Source: Arthrobacter sp.
Lineage (GTDB): Bacteria > Actinomycetota > Actinomycetes > Actinomycetales > Micrococcaceae
Length of the DNA stretch: 13,150 nucleotides
Reading direction: 5' to 3'
Assembly (NCBI GenBank): GCA_031178585.1
Contig: JAPSIT010000045.1
Location: forward strand, 1 to 13,150
In this document: positions 7,282 through 13,150 of the stretch, one piece after another
How the letters are laid out: each line of letters starts with the position of its first letter
Position numbering within the stretch: position 1 is the stretch's first letter
Translations under genes and position numbers: made by a program
The notes under the pieces: generated by a model
Databases searched by the model: none
What the model saw: only the letters and a program-made list of their open reading frames with translations
Told to the model about the DNA's origin: nothing

Positions 7282-7764
7282 TCAGTCAGCCTTCGTGTAG
7301 TCGGGTTCGTAGGAGCAGATGGCGTCCACCTTGGCCGCCGAGGACGAGTTCTCGTCGAAGCGGTGGTTCAGCCATTCGCCGACGAGCTTCTTGGCGAGTT
7401 CCAGGCCGATCACGCGCTGTCCCATGGTGAGGACCTGGGCGTTGTTGCTCAGCACGGAGCGCTCCACGGAGTAACTGTCATGGGCGGTGACGGCGCGGAT
7501 GCCGGGGACCTTGTTGGCCGCGATGGCCACGCCGAGGCCCGTGCCGCAGATGAGGAGCGCGCGGTCCGCTTCGCCTTCAGCCACCTTGCGGGCGGCTGCC
7601 ACGGCCAGGTGCGGGTACGCGGTGGAGTCGTTGGCCGCGACGCCAATGTCCTCGACGGAGGCGACGCGGTCGTCCGCCTCAAGCAGCGCCTTCAGGGCTT
7701 CCTTGTACTCAACGCCGGCCTCATCGTTGCCGATGACAATGCGCCAGCCTGCAGGTGTTGTCAT
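7282..7764 (-). CDS. derI: RpiB-type D-erythrulose-4-phosphate isomerase (DerI type)
   Basis: Small cytoplasmic sugar-phosphate isomerase of the RpiB/LacAB fold, 160 residues. The signature [13 protein letters not shown] (73-85) includes the active cysteine C73. The [21 protein letters not shown] segment, seen here from 93 to 113, and MGQRVIG (114-120) also match the family. Canonical RpiB has DHAG near the N-terminus, whereas this protein has NDEAG (13-17), with Glu in place of the ring-opening His. That suggests an open-chain substrate such as a tetrulose phosphate, which cannot form the normal furanose ring. With the DhaKL and TIM-like neighbours, it fits D-erythrulose-4-phosphate to D-erythrose-4-phosphate (DerI/EryI). 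The start ATG overlaps the kinase stop (ATGA), with GGAG seven bases upstream. Ribose-5-phosphate isomerase activity is the alternative. Confidence 0.88.
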   Translation of the reverse strand: MTTPAGWRIVIGNDEAGVEYKEALKALLEADDRVASVEDIGVAANDSTAYPHLAVAAARKVAEGEADRALLICGTGLGVAIAANKVPGIRAVTAHDSYSVERSVLSNNAQVLTMGQRVIGLELAKKLVGEWLNHRFDENSSSAAKVDAICSYEPDYTKAD

Positions 7765-9536
7765 GCTTGTGCTCCATTTCCGGCCGGTGCGGCCATGTCG
7801 GATGACGCCAGGCCAGAGGTGGCCGGTTCAGATTGGATAAAGCGGGCGACCCGCTCGGTGATGAGCCCGAAGGAGACCGCTCCGGGATCGGGGTGGCCGA
7901 GGCTCTTTTCAGCCAGCGGACGGGCACGGCCCTTCAGCGGGCGCAGGTCCGCGGTCTGGCGGGCTGCTTCCGTTGCCGCGGAGGCGGCGGCGGCTAGGGC
8001 GCCGCCGAGGGAGGCACCGCCGTCGTGCTCTTTCCGGAAGGCATCCCGGAACGGGAGGAGGGCGTCTACCATCGTCTTGTCCCCCGGTCCGGCTTTGCCG
8101 AGTTCGGTGATGGCGTTGGTGAAGGCCTCCACGGCGGCGACGGCGTCCTCGGGACGGTAGGATTCGCGGTTGCCGAGAGCCAGTCCGGCCGCGATGACTG
8201 CCGATCCCCACAGCGCACCGGACGTTCCGCCGGCGCGTTCGCTCCAGGCTTCGCCGGCAGCGGTGAGTACGCGCTCCACCGAAGCACCGGCAGCAGCATT
8301 CTGCTCACCGGCGGCCGAGGCCGCATCCACCCCGCGGCGCATGCCGATGCCGTGATCGCCGTCGCCGGCGATGGCGTCCAGATTGCCCAGTTCCTCTTCA
8401 TGTTCGACGACGACGTCCCGCACCTGCGCGAGGACGGCGGCTGCCAGGCGGCCCAGGTCAGCGGACGCAGCGGTTGCGCTCTCGGCTTCTTCGGCCACTG
8501 TGTCCTCGGTACCGGCGAGTTCACGCCGGGTACGCGGTGCGAGGTTACCCTTGCGGAACGCCGGCGTGTCCGCCGGAGCTGCCCAGTACTGCTCGATCTC
8601 GTCGTCCAGCCACAGCAGGGTCAGGGAGAGCCCGGACATGTCCAGGCTGGTGACGAGTTCGCCGCACTCAGGCTCCACTACCGTCAGTCCGGCCTTGGTG
8701 AGCAGCTTTTCGACCTTGCCGAAGAGCAGGAAGAGCTCGTCGTACTTGACAGTGCCCAGCCCGTTGACGATGGCGACCACGCGGTCCCCGGCGTCCTCAG
8801 GCTTGTCCTCCAGGAGCCGGGACACCAGCAGCTCGGCCAGCTCGGAAGCCGTCGGCATGGGGTGTTCCGAGATGCCGGGTTCGCCGTGAATCCCAAGGCC
8901 CAGCGACATCTGGCCAGCCGGAACGTGGAAGAGCGGCTCGCTCGCGCCCGGCAGGGTGCAGCCATCGAAGGCCACGCCCAGCGACCGGGTCCGGTAGTTG
9001 GTCTTGATGGCGAGACGTTCCACCTCATCCAGGTCCAGGCCCGCCTCAGCGGCCGCACCGGCCACCTTGAAGACCGTGAGGTCGCCGGCGATGCCTCGGC
9101 GCTTTTCGATCTCGTCCAGCGGGGCGCTGGCGATGTCGTCCGTGACGAGAACAGTGCGGGTCTCAATGCCTTCTGCGTTGAGGCGCAGCTGGGCCTGGCC
9201 GAAGTGCAGGACGTCGCCGGCGTAGTTGCCGTAGCTGAGCAGCACGCCGCCGCCGGCGTTGGCGGCCTTGGCCACGCGGTACACCTGGCCGGCGGCTGGC
9301 GACGCGAACATGTTGCCGCATGCGGAGCCCGCTGCCAGGCCCGGTCCCACGAGCCCGGCGAAGGCCGGGTAGTGCCCGGAGCCGCCGCCGATCACGAGTG
9401 CCACCTGGCCGGGTGTCATCTCGGTGGACCGGACGACGCCGCCGTCAAGACGGGCGACATAGCCGCGGTTGGCAGCCACAAAGCCGTCCAGTGCCTCATC
9501 CGCAAAGTCAGCGGGATTGTCGAAGATCTGGGTCAT
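7761..9536 (-). CDS. lerK: Fused DhaK-DhaL kinase, probable L-erythrulose kinase (LerK type)
   Basis: ATP-dependent dihydroxyacetone-kinase-family protein of 591 residues with both domains on one chain. DhaK covers about 1-330: GGGSGH (50-55), NYAGD (104-108), and H217 in GLGIHGEPG, the histidine that binds a ketose covalently as a hemiaminal. DhaL covers about 360-568: GDGDHG (391-396, Mg-ATP aspartates), GGTSGALWG (436-444), GDKTMVDAL (485-493) and GHPDPGAVS (547-555). An Ala/Glu-rich linker joins the domains and a 20-residue Ala/Ser tail follows. Fused kinases of this type phosphorylate dihydroxyacetone or, in erythritol/threitol clusters, L-erythrulose at C1. The RpiB-type and TIM-like neighbours favour erythrulose. 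The ATG has a GAGG close upstream. The stop overlaps the next start by four bases. The gene follows a 149-base gap containing strong hairpins. Confidence 0.93.
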   Translation of the reverse strand: MTQIFDNPADFADEALDGFVAANRGYVARLDGGVVRSTEMTPGQVALVIGGGSGHYPAFAGLVGPGLAAGSACGNMFASPAAGQVYRVAKAANAGGGVLLSYGNYAGDVLHFGQAQLRLNAEGIETRTVLVTDDIASAPLDEIEKRRGIAGDLTVFKVAGAAAEAGLDLDEVERLAIKTNYRTRSLGVAFDGCTLPGASEPLFHVPAGQMSLGLGIHGEPGISEHPMPTASELAELLVSRLLEDKPEDAGDRVVAIVNGLGTVKYDELFLLFGKVEKLLTKAGLTVVEPECGELVTSLDMSGLSLTLLWLDDEIEQYWAAPADTPAFRKGNLAPRTRRELAGTEDTVAEEAESATAASADLGRLAAAVLAQVRDVVVEHEEELGNLDAIAGDGDHGIGMRRGVDAASAAGEQNAAAGASVERVLTAAGEAWSERAGGTSGALWGSAVIAAGLALGNRESYRPEDAVAAVEAFTNAITELGKAGPGDKTMVDALLPFRDAFRKEHDGGASLGGALAAAASAATEAARQTADLRPLKGRARPLAEKSLGHPDPGAVSFGLITERVARFIQSEPATSGLASSDMAAPAGNGAQA

Positions 9537-9579
9537 GGTTCCTCATTGAATCCGGGTCGGGATGTTCAGTTCTGGGGTT

Positions 9580-9603
9580 CCCGCCGGTTCATGTGCCGGC
9601 GGG
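9580..9603. repeat. Intercistronic hairpin 1 upstream of lerK
   Basis: Inverted repeat with arms CCCGCCGG (9580-9587) and CCGGCGGG (9596-9603), a perfect 8-bp stem with an 8-base loop. It lies within the 149-base gap before the kinase gene. There is no U-tract, so a canonical intrinsic terminator is unlikely. Confidence 0.6.
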
Positions 9604-9646
9604 CGCCTGAAAGGCGGCTGTCGGGGCGCTGCCCGCTGCCGCCGTC

Positions 9647-9678
9647 GGAAGTTCAGTCCCGGTGGGAACTGAACTTCC
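9647..9678. repeat. Intercistronic hairpin 2 just after the TIM-barrel gene
   Basis: Inverted repeat with perfect 11-base arms GGAAGTTCAGT (9647-9657) and ACTGAACTTCC (9668-9678); the CCC/GGG next to the loop can pair further. It begins eight bases after the stop of the upstream gene. No U-run follows on the minus strand, so it looks more like a 3'-end stabiliser, processing site or partial attenuator than a full terminator. A near copy of the arm (10/11) occurs at 9560-9570. Confidence 0.65.
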
Positions 9679-9685
9679 GCTGGCT

Positions 9686-10687
9686 TCAGGATGAAGCGAG
9701 TTCGACGGCGGGCTGTTGCCGGCCCTGTGCCACCAGGCTCTTGCCGAGCGCGTAGCCGTCCTTCTTCGGGAGCACGTGGCGGCGCAGGTATTCCTGGTTG
9801 CTGGCGGTGACGGAGAGCCCGTCTCCCCCGTAGTGCTCGGTGCAGATGATGCCCTGGAAGCCGTTGGCGATGGCCACCTTGAAGGCCTCGCGGTAGTTGA
9901 TGAGGCCGCTTTCCATCGGGGACGGCATGGCCACGTACATGTCGCGGGCCACGTCCTCGTCGCGGATGTAGTTCTTCACGTGCCAGTAGTTGGAGTATGG
10001 CAGGGTCTTGGCCACCAGTTCGCGCCAGTCCTCGATGGGGCGGTGCAGGCGGATCAGGTTTCCGATGTCCGGGTTCAGGCCGACGTTGGACAGCCCGATG
10101 TCCTGGACCAGCCGCACCGACGAATCGGCGGTGCCCAGGAAGGTGTCCTCGTACATTTCGAGGGAGAGCAGGACGCCCACCTCTGCAGCGTGGCGGCCGA
10201 GTTCGCGGAGCCGGGTGACGGCGTTGTTCCAGGCTTCCTTGTCCCCCACCGGGTCCTTGTAGCCCTCAAGGGTCCAGAACCACAGCTGCTTCTGCTGCTC
10301 CGGGGTGATCGCCTGGTGCAGGCCGAAGGAGACAACCTCGCAGCCCAGCTCGGCGGCGGCGTCGATGGTGCGGTGGCTGTACTCGAGGTTCGCTTCCCAG
10401 TTGCCTTCCTCGATCACGCTGCGGCGGATCGCGGAAATAACAGGCAGGCCGACGCCAACGCTGTCCGCGGTCTGCTTGAACTCCGCAAGGCGCTCCTTGC
10501 TGAGGTCGCCGGGGCGGACCCAGCTGTCAGTCAGGTCGACGTCGGCGAAGCCGGCTTCCTTGACCTCGGTAAAGACCTCGGCCCAGGCGGAGGCGTCGGC
10601 GTCGTTCATGGGGGTTCCCTTGGCATCTACGCCGGGAAACTGCAGCAGGGCTGCGGTGATGGGCCAGTTGTCAGCTGTATAAGCCAC
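9686..10687 (-). CDS. Xylose-isomerase-like TIM-barrel enzyme, possible 3-keto-acid decarboxylase
   Basis: Sugar-phosphate isomerase/epimerase-family barrel (AP endonuclease 2/xylose isomerase-like), 333 residues, cytoplasmic. Four probable metal ligands in the usual order are E177 (SLEMYED), D207 (LNPDIGN), H236 (YWHVKNY) and E284 (CTEHYGG). The start is GTG at 10687, with a strong AAGGAG eight bases upstream; an in-frame extension to 10780 would run back through the promoter and operator. It is the first structural gene after the TTGACA promoter. Members of this fold include isomerases, epimerases, dehydratases and, as I recall, OiaC, which decarboxylates 3-oxo-isoapionate to L-erythrulose. 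The erythrulose kinase and isomerases downstream make a decarboxylase giving erythrulose an attractive guess. An isomerase or epimerase acting on a four- or five-carbon sugar is the main alternative. Confidence 0.88.
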   Translation of the reverse strand: MAYTADNWPITAALLQFPGVDAKGTPMNDADASAWAEVFTEVKEAGFADVDLTDSWVRPGDLSKERLAEFKQTADSVGVGLPVISAIRRSVIEEGNWEANLEYSHRTIDAAAELGCEVVSFGLHQAITPEQQKQLWFWTLEGYKDPVGDKEAWNNAVTRLRELGRHAAEVGVLLSLEMYEDTFLGTADSSVRLVQDIGLSNVGLNPDIGNLIRLHRPIEDWRELVAKTLPYSNYWHVKNYIRDEDVARDMYVAMPSPMESGLINYREAFKVAIANGFQGIICTEHYGGDGLSVTASNQEYLRRHVLPKKDGYALGKSLVAQGRQQPAVELASS

Positions 10688-10714
10688 GTCGTGCACTCCT
10701 TCGTGAATCCTGTT

Positions 10715-10724
10715 TCCTATAGGA
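10715..10724. promoter_or_regulatory. Operator copy A, TCCTATAGGA palindrome
   Basis: A perfect 10-base palindrome that overlaps the last two bases of the proposed -10 and covers the proposed start point. A dimer bound here would block the promoter. The same sequence recurs 69 bases upstream and, with one mismatch, at the gntR start. Confidence 0.75.
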
Positions 10725-10750
10725 TCTACTATCCGGGCTGGAGCTGTCAA
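10723..10750 (-). promoter_or_regulatory. Candidate operon promoter (TTGACA -35)
   Basis: On the minus strand a perfect -35 hexamer TTGACA (10750-10745) is followed after 16 bases by TAGATC (10728-10723), a partial match to TATAAT. Transcription would start near 10716, giving a leader of about 28 bases that contains the SD AAGGAG. The -35 is convincing; the -10 is weak, as in many actinobacterial promoters under control. Confidence 0.6.
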
Positions 10751-10783
10751 GGTTTTCTTACGGCCTCTTCGGCTGATCAAAGA

Positions 10784-10793
10784 TCCTATAGGA
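10784..10793. promoter_or_regulatory. Operator copy B, TCCTATAGGA palindrome
   Basis: An identical palindrome centred about 72 bases upstream of the proposed transcription start, between the gntR stop and the -35. Centre-to-centre spacing to copy A is 69 bases. It could be an auxiliary site for looping or cooperative binding of the GntR-family protein. Confidence 0.72.
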
Positions 10794-10827
10794 GGGCGCT
10801 GGACGCTGTGAAGAGCGTCACTTGGGC

Positions 10828-11562
10828 CTAGTCTTCGGGCGCGTCAGCGATGGCGCGTGCCCGCACCTTTTGGATGTGGTCGGCCATGGCGGCCTCGGCC
10901 TTTTCGGGGTCACCGGTGGAGAAAGCATCCAGAACCGCCTGGTGCTCGGCGATGGCGTATTCGGCGTCGGTGATTCCCACGCCCCCGAAAAGCCGGAACC
11001 GCTGGACCTGCCCGCCTAGGGCGGCGTACGCCGCTTCCATAAATTGGTTTCCGGTTTGTTGTGCGATGAGCTGATGGAAGTGCTCGTCCGCTTCCAGGTA
11101 ATCCTTGTACTCGGCAAAGGACGGTCCGCGCGGCGCGGATTTCAAGGCATCGACCGTCTTCTCAAGTGCCGCGAGGCGTTCGGGATTGAGCCGGGCGCAG
11201 GCCAGACGGGCGTTGACGGGCTCGATGGCCAGCCGGGCCTCCATGAGCTCCGCGAAATCCTCGCGGGTGAAAACGGGAGCAACGCGGTAACCCTTCAGCG
11301 CCACCCGCCGCACCATCCCGGTGTGCTCCAGCCTGGCGAGGGCTTCACGGACGGGGGTAGGCGAGACGTCAAGATCACGGGCGGTCCCGTCGATACTGAC
11401 GGCGGCGCCTGGCTCAAGCCGGCCGTCCATGAGGGCGGCGAGGAGTTCCTCGTACACGTGGTCAGCGAGAACCTGTCGGCTGACGGCCCGGCCGGCAGAG
11501 CGTCGGGAGCTCTCGCCGGTCTGTCGACTGCCGGTGCGGAGGCCGCTGGACGATTTTTGCAT
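10828..11562 (-). CDS. FadR-type (FCD) GntR transcriptional regulator
   Basis: DNA-binding regulator of 244 residues. After a Ser/Arg-rich tail (1-28) comes a winged helix-turn-helix (about 29-98) with the recognition segment VSPTPVREALARLE. The rest is an all-helical FCD ligand domain (about 102-235). Its probable metal ligands are D159 and H163 (EADEHFH), H207 and H229, a set that often binds a carboxylate effector in this family. I chose ATG 11562, because AGGA ends seven bases upstream; a TTG two codons earlier (11568) would also be in frame. That AGGA lies inside a copy of the palindrome also found twice in front of the downstream operon, so the protein probably represses itself and the operon until a pathway acid or sugar phosphate binds. 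The gene sits 140 bases upstream of the first structural gene. Confidence 0.93.
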   Translation of the reverse strand: MQKSSSGLRTGSRQTGESSRRSAGRAVSRQVLADHVYEELLAALMDGRLEPGAAVSIDGTARDLDVSPTPVREALARLEHTGMVRRVALKGYRVAPVFTREDFAELMEARLAIEPVNARLACARLNPERLAALEKTVDALKSAPRGPSFAEYKDYLEADEHFHQLIAQQTGNQFMEAAYAALGGQVQRFRLFGGVGITDAEYAIAEHQAVLDAFSTGDPEKAEAAMADHIQKVRARAIADAPED

Positions 11563-11569
11563 GCTCAAA

Positions 11570-11579
11570 TCCTATAGGT
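11570..11579. promoter_or_regulatory. Operator copy C over the gntR ribosome binding site
   Basis: TCCTATAGGT on the plus strand (ACCTATAGGA as read for gntR), one mismatch from copies A and B. Flanks agree with copy B (A.ATCCTATAGG.GGGC). The AGGA of this site is also the SD of gntR, so the operator overlaps the start of its transcript or leader. It fits autoregulation. Confidence 0.72.
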
Positions 11580-11686
11580 GGGCATCGCGTGGAGGATCCA
11601 TGCGGCCCTAGGATTCCGCCGGCTGCTCGGGGCGCCGCCGCGCGAGTGCCGGAAGCATCTGCTGGGTGGGCAAAGACGGCAGAACC
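11580..11686. other. gntR upstream region
   Basis: About 107 bases between operator copy C and the terminator, which must hold the gntR promoter. I see no convincing -35/-10 pair and no coding frame. CCCTAGGA at 11607-11614 vaguely recalls the operator but lacks its central AT. Confidence 0.4.
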
Positions 11687-11719
11687 AGAAGAACCGCCTG
11701 GAAACCAGGCGGTTCTTCT
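11687..11719. terminator. Strong hairpin terminator after the OYE gene
   Basis: A perfect 15-bp stem with arms AGAAGAACCGCCTGG (11687-11701) and CCAGGCGGTTCTTCT (11705-11719) and a 3-base loop, about 77 bases downstream of the OYE stop. The 3' arm ends in a U/C-rich run on both strands, so it could work in both directions. It insulates the OYE transcript from the gntR operon. Confidence 0.8.
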
Positions 11720-11796
11720 TGACGACAGCGCGCCGGCAGCTCGGGCCGCAGAGCGGTAGCAGCGCGGTAACTGGCCGTTCAGGGCGTCGGAGCAGA

Positions 11797-12870
11797 CTAG
11801 GCCGGCTGGTACACAGGGTAGTCGGTGTAGCCCTTGGCCCCTTCGCCGTAGAACGTGCTCGCGTCGGGCTCGTTCAGCGGCAGTCCCTCGCGCCAGCGGC
11901 GGACGAGGTCAGGATTGGCGATCGCCGGCCGGCCAACCACGACGCCATCTGCATGGCCGTCAGCCACCAGCGAGACAGCTTCCTCGCGGGTGGTGATGAC
12001 GCCGAAGCCCGTGTTGACAAGGAACGTACCGTTGAAGCGGGCGCGCAGGTCCTGGATCAGGTCCCCGGTGGGATCAGCGTGGAGGATGCTCAGGTAGGCG
12101 AGGTCCAGCGGAGCAATGGAGTTGACCAGCACCTCGTACGTGGCCCGCACGTCCTCGGCGTCGGTCTCTTCGATGCCCTGGACGTTGTGTTCGGGCGAGA
12201 TCCTGATGCCCACCCGGTTGGCGCCCAGAGCTTCCACGACGGCGTTCACCGTCTCGATCACGAAGCGGGCGCGGTTTTCGGGAGAGCCTCCATAGCTGTC
12301 CGTGCGGACGTTGGTGTTCGGCGCGAGGAACTCGTGCAGGAGGTAACCGTTGGCGGAGTGCAGCTCGACGCCGTCGAATCCCGCCTCAATGGCGTTGCGC
12401 GATGCGGTGACGATTTCCTCGCGGACGATGGGAAGCTCGTCGGTGGAGAGCTCGTGCGGCACGGGGTGGGGCTGCTTGCCGTTGTAGGTGCGCGTCTCAC
12501 CTTCGACTGCGACCGCACTGGGGGCGACAACCCGATGGCCGCCGTTGATGTCCTCGTGGGACACGCGGCCGCCGTGCATGATCTGCGCGAATATCCGACC
12601 ACCTTCAGAATGGACGGCGTCGGTGACCTTCTTCCAGCCGGTGATCTGTTCGGGGGTTACAAGCCCAGGCTGCCCCGGGTAGGAACGGCCGGCGGGGCTG
12701 GGGTACGTTCCTTCGCTGACGATCAGGCCGAGAGAAGCACGTTGGCGGTAATGCTCCACCACGAGGGGGCCAGGTACGCCTTCCTTGCCGGTGCGGACAC
12801 GGGTCAGGGGTGCCATGACGAGGCGGTTCGGGAGTTCGAGCTCGCCGAGGGTCAGCGGGGAAAACAGCAT
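11797..12870 (-). CDS. Old Yellow Enzyme-family alkene reductase
   Basis: FMN-dependent NAD(P)H oxidoreductase of 357 residues, a single (beta/alpha)8 barrel of the usual classical OYE length. Motifs are APLTRVR (20-26, FMN-binding Thr), Q96 in AQIMHGGR, the substrate-binding pair H171/N174 followed by Y176 in HSANGYLLHEFL, DSYGGSPENR (191-200) and GRPAIANPDL (313-322, FMN phosphate). Such enzymes reduce activated C=C bonds of enones, nitroalkenes or nitrate esters. The ATG has AAAGGA eight bases upstream. A 15-bp hairpin terminator lies downstream and separates it from the gntR operon. No TCCTATAGGA site lies in front, so it is probably an independent transcript with no role in the erythrulose pathway. 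Confidence 0.95.
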   Translation of the reverse strand: MLFSPLTLGELELPNRLVMAPLTRVRTGKEGVPGPLVVEHYRQRASLGLIVSEGTYPSPAGRSYPGQPGLVTPEQITGWKKVTDAVHSEGGRIFAQIMHGGRVSHEDINGGHRVVAPSAVAVEGETRTYNGKQPHPVPHELSTDELPIVREEIVTASRNAIEAGFDGVELHSANGYLLHEFLAPNTNVRTDSYGGSPENRARFVIETVNAVVEALGANRVGIRISPEHNVQGIEETDAEDVRATYEVLVNSIAPLDLAYLSILHADPTGDLIQDLRARFNGTFLVNTGFGVITTREEAVSLVADGHADGVVVGRPAIANPDLVRRWREGLPLNEPDASTFYGEGAKGYTDYPVYQPA

Positions 12871-12906
12871 GCGGAGTTCCTTTCAGAATGCATCGGGTTC
12901 ACAAGC

Positions 12907-12930
12907 TGCAACTGACGCGCGTGTGCAACT
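12907..12930. repeat. Direct repeat upstream of the OYE gene
   Basis: TGCAACT occurs at 12907-12913 and 12924-12930, a spacing of 17 bases (AGTTGCA as read toward the gene), 37-60 bases before the OYE start. It could be a regulator site or promoter element. It is short enough to be chance. Confidence 0.3.
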
Positions 12931-13150
12931 ATTCCGGATGCGCTGAGGGTCACACCGTTTGTCGCTACCAGCATGGAACTCGCCCGTGTGGCTATCGCGT
13001 TGGGCAGCCTTGGCCGCGGGGGTTAGTGATGCAGTCGTCGGCATAGTTCCGGGTAACGGAGCGCCAGACGCTCACCGTTTGAGGGGCGGGGCTGAATTGG
13101 CCTTGGTTCGGTATGGGAAGTGCCGGGCCACCATTAACTGAGTACGTGCC
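12931..13150. other. Right-edge region without a confident gene
   Basis: About 220 bases upstream of the OYE promoter region. On the minus strand a frame is open from the right edge to a TAG at 12992-12994 (52 codons), which could be the end of a gene outside the window. Its third positions are only about two-thirds G/C, lower than the real genes here. On the plus strand an ATG at 13113 opens to the edge without an SD. I call neither. Confidence 0.3.

Noticed and set aside
8025..9755. Plus-strand frame of 576 codons opposite the kinase gene
   Set aside because: Shadow of the DhaKL gene; it also runs into the hairpin gap and has no family features.
10688..10780. N-terminal extension of the barrel enzyme
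   Set aside because: It would translate through the TTGACA promoter and operator; the GTG at 10687 has AAGGAG at ideal spacing.
11578..12915. Plus-strand frame of 445 codons opposite the OYE gene
   Set aside because: Antisense shadow crossing the hairpin terminator; the minus frame is a full-length, motif-complete OYE.
12992..13150. Open minus-strand frame running off the right edge
   Set aside because: 52 codons with only about two-thirds G/C at third positions and no recognisable motif; too little to call a partial gene, though it cannot be excluded.
1..13150. CRISPR arrays, insertion sequences, tRNA or rRNA genes
   Set aside because: No regularly spaced repeats, transposase motifs, terminal inverted repeats or RNA-gene signatures were seen on either strand.

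Overview
The window is high-GC DNA with strongly GC-biased third codon positions, GTG starts and Gram-positive-type Shine-Dalgarno (SD) sites. The proteins read most like those of an actinobacterium of the Arthrobacter/Pseudarthrobacter type (Micrococcaceae). That placement is from memory of the families, not from a search.

Layout, left to right. The left edge (1-2414, minus) is most of a tex gene, cut off before its stop. Diverging from it is a small unrecognised plus-strand gene (2546-2842). Its stop codon interlocks with the stop of the gene arriving from the right. From 11562 down to 2839, eight minus-strand genes plus one 30-codon membrane-peptide gene form a regulated catabolic locus. 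In transcription order they are: a FadR-type GntR regulator, a xylose-isomerase-like TIM-barrel enzyme, a fused DhaK-DhaL kinase, an RpiB-type isomerase, a gulonate-3-dehydrogenase-like NAD enzyme, an SDR dehydrogenase, the membrane peptide, an MFS transporter of the anion:cation symporter type, and a triosephosphate-isomerase-like enzyme. Right of a strong hairpin terminator lies a separate Old Yellow Enzyme gene (11797-12870). The last 280 bases hold its upstream region and nothing I can call with confidence.

How the genes work together. The DhaKL kinase, TIM-like isomerase and RpiB-like isomerase match the known L-erythrulose route (LerK, LerI, DerI). In that route L-erythrulose becomes L-erythrulose-1-phosphate, then D-erythrulose-4-phosphate, then D-erythrose-4-phosphate, which enters the pentose phosphate pathway. 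The enzymes upstream of erythrulose are the unusual part. A hydroxy-acid 3-dehydrogenase and a metal-binding TIM-barrel protein suggest that a five-carbon sugar acid is oxidised at C3 and decarboxylated to erythrulose. The SDR could feed in a tetritol, and the MFS family often carries organic anions. The acid substrate is inference.

Regulation is unusually legible. The perfect palindrome TCCTATAGGA occurs twice in front of the structural genes, one copy overlapping the -10/start region of a TTGACA promoter. A one-mismatch copy sits over the SD of the gntR gene, so the GntR protein probably represses both the operon and itself. Three intercistronic gaps (149, 189 and about 256 bases) carry hairpins or the small ORF, so expression within the operon is probably not uniform.
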